A DNA stretch of 64,000 nucleotides from Paludibaculum fermentans (GCF_015277775.1 NZ_CP063849.1:496001-560000), one strand, 5' to 3'; counted from the first letter of the stretch, positions 52,897 to 62,859 are shown. Notes: generated by a model from the sequence alone, not told the origin. Made by a program: numbers and translations.

Positions 52897-53604
52897 ATGG
52901 CTACCGCAGCTCAGATCAACGCCAACCAGGCCAACGCCAGGAAGTCCACCGGACCCGTCACCATCGAGGGCAAAGCCCGTTCATCCCAGAACGCCCGCAG
53001 CCACGGCTTCACAGCCAAACATCTCGACATCACGCCCGAAGACCGCGCCGCATTCACCACACTCGAAGCCGCCCTGCGCCTCGACACCCGGCCCGCGAAC
53101 TGCATTGAGGAGGAGATCTTCCACCGCATCCTCACCCACACCTGGAACCTGCGCCGCATCGAATCCTTCGAGTGTTTGATCCTCGCCGAAACGGACCCAT
53201 TGGCCGAAACCGACTCCCACGGAGCCCAACTCGACCGCTACGCCCGCTACCGTCGCGACCTGGAACGCGGCCTCTACCGCGCCATCAAGGAGCTCAGCAA
53301 ACTCCAAACCGAACGTGCCGCCCTCGCCCAGCAACACCCCGATGTCGTCAAAGCCGTCCGTGAGAACGTCCCCCTGGCCGAAGTCACCCGCCTGACCAGC
53401 AACACCGATGAACTTTTCTTCTATGAAGGCTATGGCCGACCCCGCCGCGCCCTCGAACACCTCACCACCGGCATCGAAACGAACCACCCCGACAACCAGG
53501 ACCCGCTGGCAGACCTCCAGCCCATGCGAGTTCCACGAAACGAAACCAACCCGATGCGCGATGACGGACTGCCCAACCTGAATTACAAGTTCTCGGCCCT
53601 TTAA
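52897..53604 (+). CDS. STGP-motif family protein, unknown function
   Basis: A 235-residue soluble, highly charged protein starting MATAAQINANQANARKSTGP and then TIEGKARSSQNARSHGFTAK. This N-terminal signature (NQANA..STGP.T.EGKA.S..NA..HG) marks a multi-copy family seen in acidobacteria and planctomycetes; its function is unknown. The middle is helical (IEEEIFHRILTHTWNLRRIES, YRRDLERGLYRAIKELSKLQ) and the C-terminus is Asn/Pro-rich, ending LPNLNYKFSAL. Ribosome-binding site AAGGAG 11 bases before ATG. No signal peptide or membrane helix. Stands alone between two long intergenic stretches. Confidence 0.8.
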   Translation: MATAAQINANQANARKSTGPVTIEGKARSSQNARSHGFTAKHLDITPEDRAAFTTLEAALRLDTRPANCIEEEIFHRILTHTWNLRRIESFECLILAETDPLAETDSHGAQLDRYARYRRDLERGLYRAIKELSKLQTERAALAQQHPDVVKAVRENVPLAEVTRLTSNTDELFFYEGYGRPRRALEHLTTGIETNHPDNQDPLADLQPMRVPRNETNPMRDDGLPNLNYKFSAL

Positions 53605-54077
53605 TCACCACAGCCCGGCCAAGCAACCGCGCGTCAACGAAACGAAGCCGCTGCCAATCGCCTTCGCCGTTCGAGCCCAAGCCGGAGTTCCCCCTGGCAC
53701 TGTTCCTTGAAAACTGAATACAGAACCTACCCCGGGCGCGGACTCTTCCGCTCTCCAACGGCCGTCGTGTCTCGGACAAGCGCGATTCCACACAGGCCTC
53801 CGGCTGGACGGCCCTGCCGATGAACTACTTCAGCGGAGCGGCCCAGGTGATAGGCCGCTGCTTGCTTGAAGATTGCCGCGAGCTCTGCCACCACGCACAA
53901 CCCGGGCGAGTTGCAGACCGTCAGCATCCTGCCATCGACAACACCGGACGCGCTCTCACGCAAGTTCAACCGCGGCGTCGGCCACAGGGAAGTTGCGCGT
54001 GAGCGCGTTGCAGTCCACTTCGGCGGGTGAGCGCCTGCGATAACCCAGGCGCCGTTACCCCTGCCTGCTCCTCTCTC
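53605..54077. other. Intergenic region between STGP-family gene and dnaK (473 bases)
   Basis: A minus-strand open frame (53727-53969) reads ESASGVVDGRMLTVCNSPGL then CVVAELAAIFKQAAAYHLG; it is compact but unrecognised and lacks a ribosome-binding site, so I leave it uncalled. The rest shows no RNA gene, repeat or promoter I can support. Confidence 0.35.
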
Positions 54078-55982
54078 CTACTGCCCGATGTCGACGAACT
54101 CGGCGTCGACCACATCATCCTTTGCAGCGTTCTTCTGGCCGTTTGCGCCGCCATTGGGTGGCGGAGCCTGGGCGCCGGGCTGAGCGGAGGATTTGTACAT
54201 CGCTTCGGCCAACTTGTGGCTGGCGGCCGTCAGCCGGTCAGTGGCGGCCGTGAGCCGCACCGCGTCGTTCTCGCCGATGGCCTTCCTGGTCTCTTCAATG
54301 GCCAACTCGATCTCCTTCGCGCCTGCCTCGCCGATGCTGCCGCGATGCTCCTTCAGCGTCTTCTCAACGTTGTAGACCATGGCGTCGGCCTTGTTCTTGG
54401 CCTCGATGTTGTCGCGTAGCGTGCGGTCATCGGCCGCGTGTGATTCGGCATCCCTGGTCAACTGATCCACATCGGCCTTCGAGAGCCCGGAAGAAGCCGT
54501 GATCGTGATCTTCTGTTCGTTCTGGGTCGCCGTGTCCTTCGCCGCGACGCTGAGGATGCCGTTCGCATCGATATCGAAGGTCACTTCAATTTTCGGCAGG
54601 CCGCGCGGAGCCGGAGGGATGTTGCCGAGTTGGAACACGCCCAGCAGCCTGTTGTCACGGGCCATGGCGCGCTCGCCCTGGTGGACCTTGATCTCCACCG
54701 ACGGCTGGTTCTCAGTAGCCGTGGAGAAGGTCTCGCTCTTGCGCGTCGGAATGGTTGTGTTGCGTTCGATCAGCTTGGTGAACACGCCGCCCATCGTCTC
54801 GATACCCAACGACAACGGCGTGACATCCAGCAGCAGGACGTCCTTGACCTCTCCGCCCAGCACGCCGCCCTGGATCGCGGCGCCGATGGCCACCACTTCG
54901 TCCGGGTTCACACCCTTGTGCGGCTCTCTGCCGAAGAGCTCACGAACCAGCGTCTGGATTCGCGGCATGCGCGTCTGTCCGCCCACCAGGACCACTTCGG
55001 CGAGCTGTTGCGGCGTCACTTCCGCATCGGCAAGAGCCTGCTTGCAGGGGCCCACTGATCGCTGGATGATGTCTTCCACCATCTGCTCGAAACGGGCCCG
55101 CGTCAGCTTCAAGGTCAGGTGCTTGGGGCCAGTGGCGTCGGCGGTCACAAACGGCAGGTTGATTTCCACTTCCAACAGCGTGGACAGCTCCATCTTGGCC
55201 TTCTCGGCCGCTTCCTTCAAACGCTGCAGCGCCATCGGATCCTTGGACAGATCGACCTGATTCTCCTTTTTGAACTCCGCCACGATCCAGTCGATGATCC
55301 GCTGGTCGATATTGTCTCCGCCCAAATGGGTATCCCCGTTGGTGGACTTGACTTCGACTAGCCCCTCGCCAACCGTGAGGATCGAAATATCGAAGGTGCC
55401 GCCGCCAAAGTCATAGACGGCGATGGTCTCGTCTTTCTTCTTATCGAGTCCGTAAGCCAATGCGGCCGCGGTCGGCTCGTTGATGATCCGCAGGACTTCG
55501 AGACCGGCGATCTTGCCGGCATCCTTGGTCGCCTGGCGCTGCGCGTCATTGAAATAGGCGGGTACGGTAATCACGGCCTGCGTGACTTTGCCGCCCAGGT
55601 AGGCCTCTGCCGCTTCCTTCAGCTTCGTAAGGATCATTGCGGAGATCTCAGAGGGCGAGTATTTCTTGCCGGCGATCTCCACCCGCGCGTCGCCATTCTC
55701 GCCGCTGACCACCTTGAAGGGCACCATCTTCATCTCTTCACTGACCTCGTCAAAGCGGCGCCCCATGAACCGTTTGATCGAGAAGATGGTGTTCGCCGGG
55801 TTGGTGACCGCTTGCCGTTTGGCAATCTGGCCGACAAGGCGCTCCCCCGTCTTGGTGAAGGCCACGACGGACGGTGTAGTTCGGGCCCCCTCCTGGTTGG
55901 CAATGACGGTGGGCTGGCCGGCCTCCAGAACACAAACCGCGGAGTTAGTAGTGCCTAAATCGATACCGATGATCTTTCCCAT
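54078..55982 (-). CDS. dnaK: Chaperone DnaK (Hsp70)
   Basis: A 634-residue Hsp70. Nucleotide-binding domain (~1-380): [91 protein letters not shown]. Substrate-binding domain (~390-510): [46 protein letters not shown]-type lid edge [20 protein letters not shown]. Helical lid and a short acidic tail ending [18 protein letters not shown] lies about 12 bases before ATG. There is no grpE, dnaJ or hrcA beside it and no CIRCE element upstream, so it may be a paralogue with separate regulation. Confidence 0.95.
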   Translation of the reverse strand: MGKIIGIDLGTTNSAVCVLEAGQPTVIANQEGARTTPSVVAFTKTGERLVGQIAKRQAVTNPANTIFSIKRFMGRRFDEVSEEMKMVPFKVVSGENGDARVEIAGKKYSPSEISAMILTKLKEAAEAYLGGKVTQAVITVPAYFNDAQRQATKDAGKIAGLEVLRIINEPTAAALAYGLDKKKDETIAVYDFGGGTFDISILTVGEGLVEVKSTNGDTHLGGDNIDQRIIDWIVAEFKKENQVDLSKDPMALQRLKEAAEKAKMELSTLLEVEINLPFVTADATGPKHLTLKLTRARFEQMVEDIIQRSVGPCKQALADAEVTPQQLAEVVLVGGQTRMPRIQTLVRELFGREPHKGVNPDEVVAIGAAIQGGVLGGEVKDVLLLDVTPLSLGIETMGGVFTKLIERNTTIPTRKSETFSTATENQPSVEIKVHQGERAMARDNRLLGVFQLGNIPPAPRGLPKIEVTFDIDANGILSVAAKDTATQNEQKITITASSGLSKADVDQLTRDAESHAADDRTLRDNIEAKNKADAMVYNVEKTLKEHRGSIGEAGAKEIELAIEETRKAIGENDAVRLTAATDRLTAASHKLAEAMYKSSAQPGAQAPPPNGGANGQKNAAKDDVVDAEFVDIGQ

Positions 55983-56619
55983 TTGCTGAACAACCTTTCA
56001 CTCATGGATTCCAATTTCGACCCCCGGAGCGAGCACTGGAGTTAACGGAGCAGTGACCCTCAACGGTGTGGCGCGCCGGCGGCTGGTTGCCGCTTTCAGC
56101 TCGCCACCTGCTTGTGAGTGCACGCCTTGCGCCAACCAGTTAAACCCCGGCGAGCTTAAGGAATCCGTCATCGCGCCTGGGATCCGCCCACGACGACGCA
56201 CGATCCGATGTGCCCCTCATTCAGTTGATCGGCGCTGCCTGGGCGCACCTTGGCGTATGGAGCATGACAGTTCACCTCCGCCGGAGCAACGGAAACATCG
56301 GCGTTCCACTCCTGCCCGGTCCTCCTGATCCACCGTGCGCTACCGACGAGATCTGGTCAGATGACGGCAGACAGTCAGATACGCGGCCCACAAAGTTCCC
56401 CGTTCGGCAATAAATGCCGGGGATCCCTCGATACCTGGCCGGTCATTTTTGGGTTCGCGGCTGTAATCATTTCTCCGGTACGTGCTCCGGAGAGCCATGT
56501 CCTGCCATCGAGTCCAATGGTCATCCCTTCGGCATCAGTCAATTGCCCCGGCCCACGCGGAGTGGCCCTGCTCGTGCATCGGACGATAGCGTTGGATTCG
56601 AACAATGGAAAGGACACCT
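55983..56619. other. Intergenic region between divergent dnaK and BON genes (637 bases)
   Basis: Should contain both promoters. I searched for a CIRCE inverted repeat or heat-shock-type promoter before dnaK and did not find one. No open frame on either strand resembles a known protein. Nothing else defensible seen. Confidence 0.4.
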
Positions 56620-57168
56620 ATGAAGACTCTCGGCTCGTACTCGCTTATCTTCGCCCTGGCCTTCGCAGGCGCGATCACCGGTTGCTCCACGGAGAGCACC
56701 AAGACTGTCGATGTCACCGACAGCGTCCGCGCCTCTCTGGACAAGGCCGGCTACAAGGATGTTTCGGTCAAACAGAATCGGGACAAGGGGGTTGTCACCC
56801 TAAGCGGACATGTGGCTCAGGAAGCCGATAAAGCGCAGGCGGAAGCCCTCGCCAAGTCCCTCGCCGGCGCCCAGGTTGTGGCGAATGAAATCGCGGTTCT
56901 GCCGCCCGGCGTCGAAAGCGAAGCCAAGACAATCAACTCTGACCTCGACACTGGCATTGAGAAGAATCTTCATGCCGCCCTCGTGCAGGCCCGGCTCGAT
57001 GACGCGGTGAAGATCTCTGTCAAGAACCGCGTCGTCACACTCAGCGGGTCAGTGGATTCACAGGCAAAGCGTACGCACGCCCAGGATGTCGCCACCGCGG
57101 TGGTCAACGTCCAGCAGGTCGTCAACGAGTTGCAGGTGAAGGGCCAGAAGGCCACCTCATCCATGTGA
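56620..57168 (+). CDS. BON-domain lipoprotein
   Basis: A 182-residue exported protein. A signal peptide ends in a lipobox (FALAFAGAITGC; the cysteine at position 22 is the attachment site). The mature part has two BON domains: VTDSVRASLDKAGYKDVSVKQ then KGVVTLSGHVAQEADKAQAE, and KNLHAALVQARLDDAVKISVK then NRVVTLSGSVDSQAKRTHAQ. BON domains bind membranes or peptidoglycan and occur in envelope stress proteins such as OsmY. AAGGA lies 6 bases before ATG 56620, chosen over the upstream ATG 56605. Convergent with the GH43 gene, separated by a strong hairpin. Confidence 0.9.
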   Translation: MKTLGSYSLIFALAFAGAITGCSTESTKTVDVTDSVRASLDKAGYKDVSVKQNRDKGVVTLSGHVAQEADKAQAEALAKSLAGAQVVANEIAVLPPGVESEAKTINSDLDTGIEKNLHAALVQARLDDAVKISVKNRVVTLSGSVDSQAKRTHAQDVATAVVNVQQVVNELQVKGQKATSSM

Positions 57169-57187
57169 CGGCGAACTCAAGGAAGCA

Positions 57188-57220
57188 GGGCTCTCCGCGC
57201 CAGTGGAAGGCGGAGAGCCC
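57188..57220. terminator. Strong bidirectional hairpin between BON gene and xylan operon
   Basis: GGGCTCTCCGC (57188-57198) pairs perfectly with GCGGAGAGCCC (57210-57220): an 11-base, mostly G-C stem with an 11-base loop, 20 bases after the BON stop and 42 bases after the end of the convergent GH43 gene. No T run. Confidence 0.6.
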
Positions 57221-57261
57221 CTTCCCCAATTGCCGGCGTGCCCCTGGTGCGCCCAGCGAAT

Positions 57262-58917
57262 TCACCCTTCAGCGAAAGGATCCTCGCAATACGCCCGCTC
57301 CCGGTAAGTGAAGTGGTCGAAGTCAGCCGGACACCGCGTACCCGCCGTATCCTGGCAGCAGACCCCCACAAATGCACCCGTGAAATTGGGAGTGCCCGCG
57401 GCCGCGGCCTCGTCCGACAGAATGCTCGCATCGAGCAGCCCCGGCAGCCTGCGCCATGCGCCGCCGCCCGCACGGAAAGCGAAGTACAGCCGTTCGTAAT
57501 CCAATTCAACACGCAGTTCGATCGGCACACCTTCGGGGATCGCAACCGCGGCACTGAACACATCCGATTGCACCTGGTCGGGCAGGCAGGACATCACGCG
57601 CACGTGCTTCCCGATCTCCTCATCGTGTGACACATACAGGTAGTGGAACTTGCTGCCGTTGTAATAGCAGACCAGCCCGGCCATCTGCGCGAACCCTTCC
57701 GGCTGAAACTCCAGCGAGGTCTCGGCACTATAACAATGCGACTGCTGCCGCCGCGCCACCAGCGACTGCCGGAACAGGCTGCCGATCGTCTCTCGGCCGT
57801 ACAGACGCAGGTAGCCAGGCCGGTCCGTCAGGCTGAAGAGTTCCTCGGGCCAGGGCGAGCGCAGCCATTGGAAGTCCAGCGGCAGAGCCGGGCAGTCGAA
57901 ATCCTCGCGCTCGGGCGAGGCAGGGAACTCCCGTTGGGGCAATTCCGGCGCGGCCACTTCCATGAGCGGGATTCCAGTGCCGTCGCCGGTACGCAGCCAA
58001 TCGTCCTCTGACCAGGCCATGCGCTGAATCGCGGTCTCCCGCCCCAACGTACAGCGCCCCCGATTGCGGATGGGCCGCCCGCATAGATGGACCATATACG
58101 TCTCGCCGGCTGCTGTCTCCACCAGGTCAGCGTGCCCGGCGCGCTGCAGTTCGACATCCGGCCGGTGACGGGCCGTCAGGATATATACGTCGGGATGCAG
58201 TTCATACGGGCCCGTCAGTACGCGCGAGCGCGCCATGGTCACGGCGTGGCCCCAGCCGGTGCCCCCTTCCGCGGTCAACAGATAGTAGTATCCATTGCGC
58301 TTGTACAGATGCGGAGCCTCGGTAAACCCGATCGGCGTTCCACGGAAGATGTTGTGGACCGGCCCGGTCAACGCGCGCCTGGCCGGCGAGTACTCCTGCA
58401 AGGCGATCCCGGAAAAGCGGTTGCTGCCGGGCCGGTGATCCCAGCGCATATTGACCAGATACTTCCGGCCGTCGTCGTCGTGAAACAGCGAGGGATCGAA
58501 GCCGCTGCTGTTCAGGTAAACCGGGTCCGACCATTCTCCCTCGATGCTCGGGCTGGTCACCAGGTAGTTATGCGTATCCCGCAGCGACGCGCCGGCGGAC
58601 CCGCCCTGCGTCGTCCGGCCGTACCGCTTCACATCCGTGTAGATCAGCCAGTACAGGCCGTCCGCGTAGCTGAGACATGGCGCCCAGACCCCGCACGAGT
58701 CGGGATCGCCCAGCATATTCAACTGGCTCGCCCTGTTGAGCGGACGCCCCACCAGCCGCCAGTGGACCAGGTCACGGGAGTGGTAAATCTGCACCCCGGG
58801 AAACCACTCGAAGGTGGACGTAGCAATGTAGTAGTCGTCCCCAACCCGGACGATGGAGGGATCCGGATTGAATCCGGGCAGGATCGGGTTTCGGATGATT
58901 GCGGCCTCTTCAGCCAT
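57262..58917 (-). CDS. Glycoside hydrolase family 43 (beta-xylosidase/arabinofuranosidase type)
   Basis: A 551-residue cytoplasmic protein without signal peptide. Five-bladed beta-propeller catalytic domain (~1-320): general base Asp in PGFNPDPSIVRVGDDYY, pKa-modulating Asp in SSGFDPSLFHDDDGRKY and general acid Glu in PIGFTEAPHLYKRNGYYY. The C-terminal beta-sandwich (~325-545: SLFRQSLVARRQQSHCYSAE, FAQMAGLVCYYNGSKFHYLY, GVPIELRVELDYERLYFAFR) is the DUF1349/concanavalin-like module of xylosidase-type GH43. ATG 58917 begins 3 bases after the MFS stop. Last gene of the GH8-MFS-GH43 operon; would cleave imported xylo-oligosaccharides. Confidence 0.93.
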   Translation of the reverse strand: MAEEAAIIRNPILPGFNPDPSIVRVGDDYYIATSTFEWFPGVQIYHSRDLVHWRLVGRPLNRASQLNMLGDPDSCGVWAPCLSYADGLYWLIYTDVKRYGRTTQGGSAGASLRDTHNYLVTSPSIEGEWSDPVYLNSSGFDPSLFHDDDGRKYLVNMRWDHRPGSNRFSGIALQEYSPARRALTGPVHNIFRGTPIGFTEAPHLYKRNGYYYLLTAEGGTGWGHAVTMARSRVLTGPYELHPDVYILTARHRPDVELQRAGHADLVETAAGETYMVHLCGRPIRNRGRCTLGRETAIQRMAWSEDDWLRTGDGTGIPLMEVAAPELPQREFPASPEREDFDCPALPLDFQWLRSPWPEELFSLTDRPGYLRLYGRETIGSLFRQSLVARRQQSHCYSAETSLEFQPEGFAQMAGLVCYYNGSKFHYLYVSHDEEIGKHVRVMSCLPDQVQSDVFSAAVAIPEGVPIELRVELDYERLYFAFRAGGGAWRRLPGLLDASILSDEAAAAGTPNFTGAFVGVCCQDTAGTRCPADFDHFTYRERAYCEDPFAEG

Positions 58918-58919
58918 GC

Positions 58920-60197
58920 TTAGCTTGCTCCCTTCGCGTCGTCCAGTCCCTCCGCCCGGCGTTCGCGCACCAGCGTCCACAGCACAGCGGCGCCCAGCAG
59001 ATCCAGCAGGCCCAGGCAGATAAAGAACGGCGTATAGCCGACCGTGGCGACCAGCCCGCCGATCATCAGCGAGAAGATCAGCAGGCCCGCATTGCCGAAC
59101 GTTCCAGCCATCCCAGCCGCGGTAGCTACTTCGTTCTTGCGAAACAGGTCAGACGCCATCGTGATCACGGTCACCGACAAGGTTTGATGCGCGAAGCCGG
59201 CCAGGCTCAGCAGCGCAATCGCCGCATACGGGCTTTCCACGAAGCCGACGAACCCGACCCCCAGCATCAGCACCGCCCCCAGCGTGAACGCGCAGCGCCG
59301 CGCGTTGATCAGGCTGAGGCCCGCCATCTTCTGCAGCCGCATCGCCACCAGGCCTCCGAACACACAGCCGAAGTCGGCCGCCAGGAACGGCAGCCAGGCG
59401 AACATGGCGATATGCTTCAGGTCCATGTGGCGGACGGTGCTCAGGTAGAGCGGCAGCCAGAAGCTCAACGTGCCCCACGTCGGATCGGCCAGGAACCGCG
59501 GCAACGCGATGCCCCAGAAGTTCCGCTGCACCAGGATCTTGCCCAGCGACGGCCGGGATCCGTCGCTCTGCAGGTGCTTCTCCTGCCCGGCCGCAATGTA
59601 GGCTTTCTCCTCGCTGGAAAGCGCGGGATGCCGGTCCGGCGGTTGATACAGGAACAGCCAGAGCGCCACCCAAACCAGGCCCAACGCGCCGGTGATCACG
59701 AACGCCGCTCGCCAGTTGTACGCCAGGATGGCCCATGCCACCAGGGGCGGCGCCAGCATCGAGCCCACCGAGGCTCCGATGTTATAGATGCCGCCCGCCA
59801 GGCCGCGCTCCTTCGCCGGGAACCACTCGGACGTGGCTTTCATCCCCGCCGGATTGGCGGATCCTTCGGCGAAGCCGAGCGCGCCGCGCAGCCAGGCCAG
59901 AGCCTGCCAGCTGCCGGCCAGAGAGTGCGCCATGTTCACCAGCGACCAGGTGACCGCGAAGATCGCAAAGCCCATCTTGAGCCCCAACACGTCCAGCACA
60001 TAGCCGCAAAGGGGCTGCGCCATAATAGCGCCCTGAAACGCCCCGACCATCCAGGAATACTCCTTCGCGCTGATATGCAGTTCCTGCAGCAGCGTGGGAG
60101 CGGCCACGGCCAGCGTGCTTCGGGTGAGGTAGTTGATCACCGACCCCAGCATGATCAGGCCGATCATCCACCAGCGGAGTGCTTTAATTTTTGGCAT
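58920..60197 (-). CDS. MFS transporter (hexuronate/ACS-like)
   Basis: A 425-residue protein with 12 predicted transmembrane helices, for example WWMIGLIMLGSVINYLTRSTL (helix 1), GAFQGAIMAQPLCGYVLDVLG with the loop following, and ALLSLAGFAHQTLSVTVIT. The early motif YLTRSTLAVAAPTLLQEL and SEWFPAKERGLAGGIYNIGA match the anion:cation symporter branch (ExuT/GudP-like). It lies between the oligoxylanase and xylosidase genes with 2-base gaps on both sides, so it likely imports xylo-oligosaccharides or uronate-containing products. Start ATG 60197 chosen over a longer frame because family members begin MPKIKALRWWMI. Confidence 0.93.
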   Translation of the reverse strand: MPKIKALRWWMIGLIMLGSVINYLTRSTLAVAAPTLLQELHISAKEYSWMVGAFQGAIMAQPLCGYVLDVLGLKMGFAIFAVTWSLVNMAHSLAGSWQALAWLRGALGFAEGSANPAGMKATSEWFPAKERGLAGGIYNIGASVGSMLAPPLVAWAILAYNWRAAFVITGALGLVWVALWLFLYQPPDRHPALSSEEKAYIAAGQEKHLQSDGSRPSLGKILVQRNFWGIALPRFLADPTWGTLSFWLPLYLSTVRHMDLKHIAMFAWLPFLAADFGCVFGGLVAMRLQKMAGLSLINARRCAFTLGAVLMLGVGFVGFVESPYAAIALLSLAGFAHQTLSVTVITMASDLFRKNEVATAAGMAGTFGNAGLLIFSLMIGGLVATVGYTPFFICLGLLDLLGAAVLWTLVRERRAEGLDDAKGAS

Positions 60198-60199
60198 TG

Positions 60200-61483
60200 T
60201 TATTTCGGCGGCCAGATGCGGAATTCGCCGCTCACATGGAGCAGGCCCATCAGGTACCACATGCCGTCGTAGTAGCGGTAGCGGCCGGCAGGGATCTCCG
60301 CCTTCCACAGCGCCTCGACGAAACGCGCCGCCCGCTCCCGGTCCGTGGCCGCCAGGCTCGTCACCGCATTCGCCGCCACGAGTGCGGTGGAGTGCGAGCC
60401 GCCCAGCGATTTGCCGTCCAGGGTGTACCGGTTGACGTAAGCGTCGATGCCCTGCGCTTCAAAGAACGCCTGGATCTTGTCGCTCAACTCGCGCTCCCGC
60501 GGATCGGCGGCCCACCACGACCAGTCCACGCCCCAGTTCGCCGCCGTGCGCCAGGCATCCGGCCCGAAGTTGCCGTTCTGTCCGCCGGCGCCAGGCACGG
60601 GCGTGCCATCGTAATTGGCGTAGTTCGGAGCCAGCGCCGTCACCGGATGCGTTGCCTTCTGCAGGTAGTCGCGGCTCACCTGGGCGGCAGCCGCCCAGAA
60701 CGGCCGGTCCGCCGCGGGTCCCCAACGTGCCCAGAGTTCGTAGAACGCAGGCAAATGATAAGAGGGATCCGTATGGTCTGGACGCCGCAGGTTCGGAGTG
60801 AACCGTACCATCTTGTGCTCGGGATGAAACTCAGGCCCGCCGGTCTCCGCGCCTCGATTCGTCGGCCCGTCGATGATCTTGCGATTCTTCATGCTGTCCA
60901 GCAGACGGTCGGCCTCGGCGCGATAGTCGTAAATGCCCTTGCCGTTGCCCCATCGCCCGGAGGCGAAGTACAGCGCCATCGCCCAGTATTCTTCCCCATC
61001 CGGAGCCGGTGACTCGCTGTTCGGTGTCCCGTCCAGCTTCATCGACCACGAGAAGAACCCATACGACGGGTGCGTCGGCGAAGCCTGGTACATATAGGTC
61101 TTCGACCAGTTCCACAGCGCGTCGAACTCGGCCTTCCTGTCGAGCTGCACCGCGATCATCATCCCGTACGACATGCCTTCCGAACGCACGTCGTGGTTGT
61201 TGATGTCGCTGACATAAGCCAACGGGCCATTCACGTTCTGGCCCGCCGCGTAGTACACCGTCTGCGTCTCAGCATCACCATGGAACAACTGTTGGAACGC
61301 ACCCTGGATCTTCGCCGAGATCTCCTTCTGCGGATGCCCGGCTTCCAGGAACAGATTCCGGTAGTGCTTGGTGGCGAAAGCACCGCCTTTCGAGGCGGGA
61401 GCACGGTCAGCGCGAGGCTGCGCGGCGATTCCGGCCATGCCGGAGAGCAGGAGGGCGAGAAAGCGGGACAGCGGCTTGCTCAT
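60200..61483 (-). CDS. Secreted GH8 enzyme, reducing-end xylose-releasing exo-oligoxylanase type
   Basis: A 427-residue exported protein with signal peptide (LSRFLALLLSGMAGIAAQ). An (alpha/alpha)6-barrel GH8 domain: catalytic acid glutamate in DVRSEGMSYGMMIAVQLD, WNWSKTYMYQASPTHPSYGF, APDGEEYWAMALYFASGRWG, PNYANYDGTPVPGAG and DAWRTAANWGVDWSWWA. It has the compact form of Rex-type exo-oligoxylanases, which remove xylose from the reducing end. First gene of a tight operon (2-base gap to the MFS gene). The membrane-anchored DNA-binding-like gene ends 83 bases upstream. Confidence 0.92.
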   Translation of the reverse strand: MSKPLSRFLALLLSGMAGIAAQPRADRAPASKGGAFATKHYRNLFLEAGHPQKEISAKIQGAFQQLFHGDAETQTVYYAAGQNVNGPLAYVSDINNHDVRSEGMSYGMMIAVQLDRKAEFDALWNWSKTYMYQASPTHPSYGFFSWSMKLDGTPNSESPAPDGEEYWAMALYFASGRWGNGKGIYDYRAEADRLLDSMKNRKIIDGPTNRGAETGGPEFHPEHKMVRFTPNLRRPDHTDPSYHLPAFYELWARWGPAADRPFWAAAAQVSRDYLQKATHPVTALAPNYANYDGTPVPGAGGQNGNFGPDAWRTAANWGVDWSWWAADPRERELSDKIQAFFEAQGIDAYVNRYTLDGKSLGGSHSTALVAANAVTSLAATDRERAARFVEALWKAEIPAGRYRYYDGMWYLMGLLHVSGEFRIWPPK

Positions 61484-61566
61484 AAAGTGAGCACCATCGC
61501 ATCAAATGAACTGCAGCAAGTCAAGAGCCGGACCGCTCTATTGGACCCTCGCGGCCATCGCCTCTT

Positions 61567-62814
61567 TCAGAACAATTGCGCGGCGAGGATGTTGGGCGGC
61601 CCCGAGCTGCCGTGGATGACATCCGTCGAGATCACCACCTGCAGATTCCTCTTCCGCCAGTTCGCCGGCACAAAGCCCGCCAGCTTCTTCAGGTACTCCG
61701 GGTTGGTGACGAACTCGCCTGAAGCCAGGCTCCCCCACGGGCCGATACCGGCCAGGATCACAGCCGTCTGCTCCGTCTGAGAATCGCGGAACCTGGACAC
61801 AATCGCGTAATCCCGGCGCATCTGCTCGATCGGTGTATTCGGTTCCACACGCCACGCTTCGTTCGAAGGGTCCTGCTTGTCCACCACCCGGGCACCGCTG
61901 CCGTTCGAGACAATGCTGAACCGGAAGTCCTTTGTGAGCCGCAGGGACCACTCGTTGTTCAAGCTGCCAATCAGCACAAATGGGCCCGATTGCAGGTCCC
62001 GGAACGACGTCGCTCCCGCCCGGTTCAGCAGTCTGTACGCCTTGCCGTTCGCCCGCAGCAACCCGGTCACCTCGGCCAACACCATCGCATCGTAGACGTG
62101 GATGCGGCGCGACGGAGCCAGGGCGAAATCAATCACCGTGCCAGGCTCCTGGACCTCCGTCGCATTCGGTCCGGAGCCACCTCCGGGCACGCAGAGCAGC
62201 ACCGGAGTCGAGGCGGAATACAGAGGCTTCCAGAATCCCTCCAACGCAGTCGCCCTGCCTCCGGCACGGCTCGCTATCCAAACCACCAACGCCACGGTGC
62301 AAATCGCCAGCACCACCGCGGGCGGCCACCAACCCCAGGTGCGAGCCTTGGTTTCCATCGCCACCGCAGGCAGCGCCGCCGCAGCTGCCGGCACGGGCTG
62401 TTCACCAACCATGCGGAACTGCGGAACGTACGATCCGGCCAGCAGGTCGATCCGCATCTCCGAGTCCGTCCCGGATTGCGCGTAATACTGTCCCAGCCGC
62501 CGCCGCACTTCGCCCGCCACGCTGCGCACGATGTGGTCGCTGTTCGTGTCGTAGTCCACCGGCCGGTCGAAGACATCGGCCCCGATCCTGCGCTCCTTCA
62601 GGTCCTCAATGTTCCCGCTCAATGCGCATTCGATGATGTGCCTCAATAGACTGCACGTGCGCCTACTGGTACGGAAGGCGGGGCTAATGACGATCCGTTC
62701 GAGCTCAGCTCGCACCCGGCCGGCATCGATGCCCGCCGGTAACAGCGCGCCAACTGTCGTGGATGGAGCAGGGAACTGAGTGTTCGCCTCTGCTGCCATG
62801 GGGTCGTCGTTCAT
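61567..62814 (-). CDS. Membrane-anchored protein with winged-helix-like N-terminus
   Basis: A 415-residue protein. Residues ~30-125 form the acidobacterial DNA-binding-like domain (FRTSRRTCSLLRHIIECALSG, ERRIGADVFDRPVDYDTNSD, HIVRSVAGEVRRRLGQYYAQ, LLAGSYVPQFR). One transmembrane helix follows (~162-182, PPAVVLAICTVALVVWIAS). The extracytoplasmic domain (~190-415: TPVLLCVPGGGSGP, SRRIHVYDAMVLAEVTGLL, GPFVLIGSLNNEWSLRLTKD, FSIVSNGSGARVVDKQD) is unrecognised. This ToxR/CadC-like layout suggests a one-component sensor-regulator. It is transcribed toward the xylan operon and divergently from GH2, so could control both. Function inferred, not proven. Confidence 0.75.
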   Translation of the reverse strand: MNDDPMAAEANTQFPAPSTTVGALLPAGIDAGRVRAELERIVISPAFRTSRRTCSLLRHIIECALSGNIEDLKERRIGADVFDRPVDYDTNSDHIVRSVAGEVRRRLGQYYAQSGTDSEMRIDLLAGSYVPQFRMVGEQPVPAAAAALPAVAMETKARTWGWWPPAVVLAICTVALVVWIASRAGGRATALEGFWKPLYSASTPVLLCVPGGGSGPNATEVQEPGTVIDFALAPSRRIHVYDAMVLAEVTGLLRANGKAYRLLNRAGATSFRDLQSGPFVLIGSLNNEWSLRLTKDFRFSIVSNGSGARVVDKQDPSNEAWRVEPNTPIEQMRRDYAIVSRFRDSQTEQTAVILAGIGPWGSLASGEFVTNPEYLKKLAGFVPANWRKRNLQVVISTDVIHGSSGPPNILAAQLF

Positions 62815-62859
62815 CGCGGGTCCTGTCGTAAACGCCTAAGCATATCATCATGTTCGCGG

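Noticed and set aside
53727-53969. Minus-strand open frame of 80 codons between the STGP gene and dnaK
   Set aside because: No ribosome-binding site, no recognisable family, and GC-rich DNA has many such open frames.
55983-56200. Possible CIRCE heat-shock operator upstream of dnaK
   Set aside because: Neither half site (TTAGCACTC / GAGTGCTAA) with a 9-base spacer is present; isolated GCACTC alone is not enough.
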